The notes under the pieces were generated by a model that had not been told where the DNA came from, searched no databases, and worked only from the letters and a program-made list of their open reading frames with translations. The translations under genes were made by a program, and so were the position numbers. Positions 47,557 through 51,871 of a stretch of DNA of 51,871 nucleotides are shown piece after piece. Position 1 is the first letter of the stretch, and each line of letters opens with the position of its first letter. Origin of the DNA: Chloroflexota bacterium (GTDB lineage: Bacteria; Chloroflexota; Limnocylindria; Limnocylindrales; CSP1-4); NCBI GenBank assembly GCA_013698095.1, contig JACCVQ010000045.1, positions 1 to 51,871 of the forward strand, given 5' to 3'.

Positions 47557-49610
47557 GCCCCGGCGGCGAAGGCGACGTCGGGGCTGACCCAGCCCCGGTC
47601 GAGCGCGACATGGACGAGGGTGGGGCCGTCGTTGGCGAGTGCCTGGCGAATCGCCACGTCGAACGCGGCATCGGTCTCGGCCCGGATCCCGCGCGCGCCG
47701 CACGCCCGGGCGATCCCGGCGAAGTCGATGGAGCCGAGGTCGGTCGCGATCGCGCCGGCAGCTCCCCCGCCCCGCCGATCCTGGTGCATCCGGATCGTGC
47801 CGTAGCGCTCGTTGTCGAAGACGACCGCGATCACCTTTGCCTTCTCACGGACGGCGGTCTCGAGCTCGGCCATCGTCATGGCAAAGCCGCCGTCGCCGGC
47901 GATCGCGACGACTGCTCGATCGCGATGGACGAGGGCGGCCGCGATCGCGGCCGGAAGCCCGTAGCCCATCGCCCCCGACGTCGGACCGAGGAACGTGCCT
48001 GGCCGGCGGAAGCGGAAGTGGCGGGCGACCCACAGGCCGAAGTTGCCGGCGTCGGTAGCGATGATCGCATCGTCCGGGAGGAGCCGGCGGAGGGTGGCGA
48101 TGGCATGGCCGGGATGGACGCCCGGACCGGACCACGGCGCGTCGTCAGGCGCGGAGGCGGCCTCCCAAGCCGCCCGATCGGTGAGGTTGGTGGCCTGCCG
48201 GCGATCGGCGATCGCGGCCTCGAGCACGCCTTCCTGGAGGCGCGTGACGGCGGCCCGCAGAAATGCCCGCGCATCGGCCGCGATCGTCCGCTTCGCAGCT
48301 GGCAGACCGGCCCGCTCGTCGAGTGGCTCGACGTCGACATGCATCCATGCCTGTCCCTCCGCCGGGATCGCATAGCCGAACGACGTGATCTCCGACAGGC
48401 GGCAGCCGATCACGAGGATCGCGTCTGCCCGCTCGAGGCGTTCGCGGACGACGGCAGGGCTGCCGTAGCCGGCCATCCCGAGGTAGAGCGGATGATCGTT
48501 CGGGACGACGTCCCCGCGGCGCCAGCCTGCGATCACCGGGACGCGGAGCAGGTCGGCCAGCTTGACAAGGTCGGTCGAGGTCCGTGCCCGCAGGACACCG
48601 CCGCCGGCGAGGATCACCGGCCGCTCGGCGGCCGCGAGGAAGTGGAGAACGGCGCCGATGTCGTCGCCTTCTGGGCGGGCCGGCGCCGGCCGCGAGGTGT
48701 CGAGCTGGGTTCCGGCGGGCAGCTCTTCGTCGAGGAGGTCCTCCGGGATCGAGATCAGGACCGGCCCGGGCCTGCCAGTGACGGCGGTCCGGACGGCATC
48801 GCCCACCAGGCGCGGAACGTCCGCGAGGGCGGTGAGCTCGACGGCGTGCGTGGCGAGGCCGCCGATCGTCGTCGCCTGGTCGATCTCCTGGAATGCCTCG
48901 CGGCCGCGGAACGCCCGGTCGACCTGGCCGACCAGGGCGAACATCGGGGCCGAGTCCTGGCGGGCCGTGTGGATGCCGATCGCGAGATTCGCGGCGCCGA
49001 CGGCGCGCGTTCCGATCGCGGCAGCGGGCCGGCCCGTCAGCTGACCGTGGGCCTCGGCCATGAACGCGGCGCCGCCTTCGTGGCGGGTGGCGACCACCCG
49101 GATGCCCGCTGCCTGGAGTCCCTCGAGCAGGCCGAGGAAGCTCTCGCCGGGGACCGTGAAGGCGTAACGGACGCCGGCGAGCCGGAGGGCGTCGGCGATG
49201 AACCGCCCGACAGTGCGCGGGCCGGCGGGCTCGGGTTCGGCGGCTTCAGCCGCCGGCTGGGGCTCGGGCTCGGCGGCCTCGGCTGCAGGCTCGGGCGAGG
49301 GCTCGTGCTCGGTCGCAAGTTCCTCAGTGAACGCGAGCGCCGGATCGGGCTCGGGCTCAGGCACCGAAGCGGGCTCGGTTGTCACGGGCTCGACCGAAGC
49401 GTCGGGTTCAGTTGCCTCGGCCGCGGCCCCATGCTCGACCGGCGCGTCGTGCTCGACCGGCGCCTCCGTCGCCACCTCGGGTTCGACCGGCGCCTCTGCC
49501 GCGGCCCCATGCTCGACCGGCGTGTCGTGCTCGACCGGGGCGTCCGCGGACCCCGCCGGCACCGGCGATACGGTCTCGGCGCTCGCCTCCTCGCTCCGCT
49601 CCTCGGCCAT
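47553..49610 (-). CDS. thiamine-diphosphate-dependent enzyme (acetolactate synthase-like) with acidic repeat extension
   Basis: 685 residues. Residues 1 to about 130 are a low-complexity acidic tail made of repeats of PVEH, PVEPE, AAEA and EPEP; family members start directly at the enzyme. The enzyme spans about 131-685: the N-terminal domain FIADALRLAGVRYAFTVPGESFLGLLEGLQ with catalytic Glu in ATRHEGGAAFMAEAHGQLTGRPAAAIG, a middle FAD/NAD-like domain (ERPVILAGGGVLRARTSTDL) and the TPP-binding GDGGFAMTMAELETAVREKAKVIAVVFDNERYG. It may be an acetolactate synthase, a benzoylformate or phenylpyruvate decarboxylase, or a sulfopyruvate-type lyase; the substrate is not decided. It is coupled to a 34-residue membrane peptide upstream and a membrane protein downstream. 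Confidence 0.88.
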   Translation of the reverse strand: MAEERSEEASAETVSPVPAGSADAPVEHDTPVEHGAAAEAPVEPEVATEAPVEHDAPVEHGAAAEATEPDASVEPVTTEPASVPEPEPDPALAFTEELATEHEPSPEPAAEAAEPEPQPAAEAAEPEPAGPRTVGRFIADALRLAGVRYAFTVPGESFLGLLEGLQAAGIRVVATRHEGGAAFMAEAHGQLTGRPAAAIGTRAVGAANLAIGIHTARQDSAPMFALVGQVDRAFRGREAFQEIDQATTIGGLATHAVELTALADVPRLVGDAVRTAVTGRPGPVLISIPEDLLDEELPAGTQLDTSRPAPARPEGDDIGAVLHFLAAAERPVILAGGGVLRARTSTDLVKLADLLRVPVIAGWRRGDVVPNDHPLYLGMAGYGSPAVVRERLERADAILVIGCRLSEITSFGYAIPAEGQAWMHVDVEPLDERAGLPAAKRTIAADARAFLRAAVTRLQEGVLEAAIADRRQATNLTDRAAWEAASAPDDAPWSGPGVHPGHAIATLRRLLPDDAIIATDAGNFGLWVARHFRFRRPGTFLGPTSGAMGYGLPAAIAAALVHRDRAVVAIAGDGGFAMTMAELETAVREKAKVIAVVFDNERYGTIRMHQDRRGGGAAGAIATDLGSIDFAGIARACGARGIRAETDAAFDVAIRQALANDGPTLVHVALDRGWVSPDVAFAAGA
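49420..49538. repeat. 41-bp direct repeats, period 78 bp, inside the thiamine enzyme gene
   Basis: Segments 49420-49460 and 49498-49538 differ at one of 41 bases (C or T). The 78-base period is 26 codons and gives the repeated protein unit PVEHD-[TA]-PVEHGAAAEA. The repeat likely expands or contracts by slippage and recombination. Confidence 0.75.
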
Positions 49611-49714
49611 CAGGGCGTGACCGGCGCGGCGACGACGCCGACGATCAGCCCGAACACCACGACGATGGCCACGACCGCCATGATCACGCGGGCGTAGCGC
49701 GTCCCGGGCATCAT
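49610..49714 (-). CDS. 34-residue single-pass membrane peptide
   Basis: MMPGTRYARVIMAVVAIV, then VVFGLIVGVVAAPVTP: one basic turn then one membrane helix. It starts seven bases after the YajQ stop and ends with TGATG shared with the start of the thiamine enzyme, exactly filling the gap, which strongly suggests a real translated gene or a coupling peptide. No homologue recognised; too short for most gene callers. Its ribosome site is weak (CGG before ATG), so it would depend on YajQ translation. Confidence 0.55.
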   Translation of the reverse strand: MMPGTRYARVIMAVVAIVVVFGLIVGVVAAPVTP

Positions 49715-49721
49715 CCGACGG

Positions 49722-50216
49722 CTACCGGTAGTTCTCGAACTGGAGCGGAACCGGGACATCCTCGAGCTCGCGCAGCCGGCCGATCACCTTCTGGAGCTCG
49801 TCCCGGCTCTTGCCCGACACGCGCACGGCGTCGCCCTGGATCTGGGGCTTGACCTTCGGGAACTCCTCGCGGATCAGCTTGCTGAGCTTCTTTGCCAGCT
49901 CGTCATTGAGGCCGCGTTGGAGGGTGATCGCCTGGCGGACCTTGTTGCCGCCCGAAGGCTCGACCTTGCCCCAGTCGAAGATCTTCAGCGACAGGTTGCG
50001 CCGGACGGCCTTCGACTCGATCAGGTCCTTGATCGCCGCGGCGCGGTGCTCGTCGTCGGTCACGAGGACGAGCTCGTCCTTGGTCTGCTCCAGCTCGACC
50101 GTCACGCCTTTGAAGTCGAACCGCTGGCCGACCTCGCGACGCACCTGGTCGAGAGCGTTGCGAAGCTCCTGCTCGTCGAAATCGCTGACGACGTCGAAGG
50201 AAACGTCTCCGGCCAT
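49722..50216 (-). CDS. yajQ: YajQ-family nucleotide-binding protein
   Basis: 164 residues, the usual length. MAGDVSFDVVSDFDEQELRNALDQVRREVGQRFDFKG (about residues 1-37), VTDDEHRAAAIKDLIESKAVRRNLSLKIFDWGKVEPSGGNKVRQAITLQRGL (about 53-104) and KQIQGDAVRVSGKSRDELQKVI-type C-terminus are characteristic. YajQ binds nucleic acids and cyclic di-GMP and in Xanthomonas works with a regulator; it is not known here. ATG 50216 has GGGAGG upstream. In line with MurC-like and thiamine enzyme genes. Confidence 0.94.
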   Translation of the reverse strand: MAGDVSFDVVSDFDEQELRNALDQVRREVGQRFDFKGVTVELEQTKDELVLVTDDEHRAAAIKDLIESKAVRRNLSLKIFDWGKVEPSGGNKVRQAITLQRGLNDELAKKLSKLIREEFPKVKPQIQGDAVRVSGKSRDELQKVIGRLRELEDVPVPLQFENYR

Positions 50217-50304
50217 GGGCCTCCCTGCGGTACGGCGATCGGCGGCGCGTCGATTCGGCGGCGCGATCTGCGATGACCGGCCAAGTATGCCCTGAAACCG
50301 ACGA

Positions 50305-51825
50305 TCAGCGGTCGGCCAGCGCCTCGAGCAGGAGCTCGCCGATCCGATAGCTCCGACCGCCGCCCATGACCAGGACCGCATCGCCCGGACGGACCTCGCC
50401 GGCCAGCCACGACGCGGTGGCCTCGACCGATCCCGGAGCCTCGACGAGGATCGCCGGATTGCGGACGGCGATCGCGGCGGCCAGACCGGCGGCGGATGCG
50501 ATTGTCGTGTCGGGATCGCGCCCTGGCCAGATGTCGGCGATCGCGACGGCGTCCGCCTCGGCGAGGACGGTGGCGAACTCGTCGAACAGGGCCGCGGTCC
50601 GGTGATAGGTCAGCGGCTCGTACACGGCCCAGACGCGGCGACCCGGAGAGCGCTGACGGACCGCGGCGAGGGTTGCCCGGATGGCAGTCGGATGATGGCC
50701 GTAGTCGTCGAACACGACGACATCGCCGACTTCGCCCTTCCGCTCGAGGCGCCGCCCCACGCCGCCGAACGACGCGAGACCGGCGACGATGCGATCGGCC
50801 GGGATGCCCAGCGCGATTGCGGCGCCGGCGACGCCGAGGGCGTTGGCCGCGTTGTGGCGGCCTGCCGTCGACAGACGGGCGAGAAGCGGGCCGCGCAGGT
50901 CGTCGAGGCCGTGCAGCTCGAGACTCGTTCCGTCCTCGTCGCTGGCGATGATCCTGCCGAGGAGCGCCCGGGCCGGTCCTTCGGCCGTGGCGTACTGCTC
51001 GGCCATTCCGCGGGTGAACGTTGCGGCGCGCGAGCCGTCGGCGTCGAGGATTGCAGTCGCGAGGATCGTCCCGGGCCAGTCACGGAGCCGCTCTGCGAGC
51101 GCGGCCGCGCCTCGGTCCGCCACGTTGATCACCGCGACGGGCGCTCGCCCGGCGACGCGGTGCGCCCTGGGAGCGGCCGTCGCCCGCAGCCAACCATCGA
51201 ATGCGCCAATCACGGCCGCTTCGTCGGCGAAGACGTCGGGATGGTCCCACTCGGCCGAGGTCACGATCGCGATCGCGGGCTGGTATGCGTCGAAATTGCC
51301 GGCGTACTCGTCGGCTTCCACGACGAACGCCGGACCATCTCCGCGGCGGGCCGTGGCCGGGACGCCGCCCGTGATCGATGCGGGCAGCAATGCGCCGACG
51401 AACGCCGAGGGGTCCGCGCCGGCCGCGTGGAGGACATGGACAAGCCAGCCGGCGGACGTGCTCTTGCCGTGCGTTCCGGCCACGCCGACGAGCGTCCGGC
51501 CGACGGCTGCGTCGGCGACCACCTGTTGCCACGGCTCGATCGGGATGCCGGCTCGGCGAGCTGCGACGAGCTCAGGATGATCCGGGGCGATCGCCGTCAG
51601 GGCCTTCGTGACAGCGAGGCGGTCCGGTGGCAGGGTCGTCGTCACGTGCGCGGCATCGTGCTCGGCGGCAATCGCGATCCCGACCGCCTCGATCGCCGCG
51701 CTGTATGGCGACGGACCACCCGGATCGCAGCCATCCGCGGCAGCGCCCGCCCACGCCGCATGGAGAACCGCGGCGCTGGCACCCGCCCCGGCCGCTCCGA
51801 TCACGTGGATCCGCTCGCCTGGCAC
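50305..51825 (-). CDS. murC: Mur ligase family protein (UDP-N-acetylmuramate--L-alanine ligase, MurC/Mpl-like)
   Basis: 506 residues, possibly open at the right edge. RIHVIGAAGAGASAAVLH matches the N-terminal UDP-binding loop of MurC, then VAGTHGKSTSAGWLVHVLHAAG (ATP P-loop, about residues 114-135), FVVEADEYAGNFDAYQP (about 166-182), HNAANALGVAGAAIALG, VVFDDYGHHPTAIRATLAA (about 377-395) and MGGGRSYRIGELL. The DDYGHHPT motif is that of MurC/Mpl. It joins L-alanine to UDP-MurNAc, or recycled tripeptide in the case of Mpl; EADEYAGNF differs from standard MurC. The start is GTG 51825, but the frame remains open to the window end, so a longer N-terminus is possible. Confidence 0.87.
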   Translation of the reverse strand: MPGERIHVIGAAGAGASAAVLHAAWAGAAADGCDPGGPSPYSAAIEAVGIAIAAEHDAAHVTTTLPPDRLAVTKALTAIAPDHPELVAARRAGIPIEPWQQVVADAAVGRTLVGVAGTHGKSTSAGWLVHVLHAAGADPSAFVGALLPASITGGVPATARRGDGPAFVVEADEYAGNFDAYQPAIAIVTSAEWDHPDVFADEAAVIGAFDGWLRATAAPRAHRVAGRAPVAVINVADRGAAALAERLRDWPGTILATAILDADGSRAATFTRGMAEQYATAEGPARALLGRIIASDEDGTSLELHGLDDLRGPLLARLSTAGRHNAANALGVAGAAIALGIPADRIVAGLASFGGVGRRLERKGEVGDVVVFDDYGHHPTAIRATLAAVRQRSPGRRVWAVYEPLTYHRTAALFDEFATVLAEADAVAIADIWPGRDPDTTIASAAGLAAAIAVRNPAILVEAPGSVEATASWLAGEVRPGDAVLVMGGGRSYRIGELLLEALADR

Positions 51826-51871
51826 GATCGCGCGGGCGGGCCGGGCGGCGGCAAGCCCGGCGCCGGGAGTC

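Noticed and set aside
47610..49697. 695-codon plus-strand frame antisense to the thiamine enzyme
   Set aside because: Same GC artefact; the enzyme on the minus strand has a complete set of thiamine motifs.
1..51871. Phage, integron, transposon or CRISPR system
   Set aside because: No integrase, transposase, terminase, cas gene or evenly spaced repeat array is visible. The only periodic DNA is the repeat inside the thiamine enzyme.
1..51871. tRNA genes
   Set aside because: No T-loop GGTTCGANNCC with matching acceptor stem was seen in any intergenic gap.

Overview
This is a 51.9-kb window of very GC-rich, gene-dense chromosomal DNA. It contains about 60 protein genes, almost all on the usual bacterial pattern of short same-strand operons with 4-base stop/start overlaps (ATGA, GTGA, TTGA, TGATG). 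I see no rRNA, tRNA, CRISPR array, transposase or phage gene. The gene content suggests a high-GC soil or freshwater bacterium: four deazaflavin (F420)-dependent nitroreductase-family proteins, two luciferase-like (LLM) oxidoreductases, an ECF41 sigma factor, an AAC(2')-I type acetyltransferase, an LVIVD-repeat secreted protein, and DUF2079 and DUF2723 membrane proteins. Chloroflexota (Limnocylindria-like) or an actinobacterium would fit; I cannot decide between them from sequence alone.

Left part (1-13.6 kb): a tetracycline-resistance-type translation GTPase cut by the window edge, a YaaA-family protein divergent from an ECF41 sigma factor, and an F420-type reductase that may share the sigma factor's promoter motif. 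Next come a DUF1801 protein and a terpene-cyclase-like toroid protein, then a minus-strand operon of DoxX, NAD-epimerase, DUF2079 membrane protein and a glycosyltransferase fused to a CofC-like domain, opposed by a DUF2723 protein. A methyltransferase and a radical SAM enzyme with a TusA-like N-terminus form a tight pair.

Middle (13.6-32 kb): secreted GH25 lysozyme, an ArsR/SRPBCC pair with a readable promoter and operator, small enzymes (dienelactone hydrolase, DinB, methyltransferases), an operon of arginase-like, VOC, small membrane, hypothetical, alcohol-dehydrogenase-like and SRPBCC genes, and a TPR-adenylate cyclase. A hairpin-rich non-coding stretch lies ahead of a GlsB-type membrane protein that ends in a textbook terminator. 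A second ArsR/SRPBCC operon follows, with two tandem VOC paralogues and an HTH_42 DNA-glycosylase-family gene.

Right part (32-51.9 kb): secreted LVIVD protein with a doubled operator, M55 D-aminopeptidase divergent from a CE1758/CE1759 monooxygenase-reductase pair, AAC(2')-I acetyltransferase, a second HTH_42 protein, OsmC, amidohydrolase, a dehydrogenase-PLP enzyme operon, a truncated phosphotransferase remnant, and a long minus-strand operon. That operon runs from a Mur ligase through YajQ, a 34-residue membrane peptide, a thiamine-diphosphate enzyme with an unusual acidic repeat extension, a membrane protein, DUF952 and a hypothetical protein to an LLM oxidoreductase.

The most useful general observation is that operon-leading genes here often have no Shine-Dalgarno sequence but a TANNNT- or CANNNT-like -10 hexamer six or seven bases before the start codon, the signature of leaderless transcription. 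This decides several starts. I did not find one obvious new defence or mobile system. The best candidates for something undescribed are the TusA-like radical SAM/methyltransferase operon, the repeat-extended thiamine enzyme with its small membrane partner, and the structured leader ahead of the GlsB gene.
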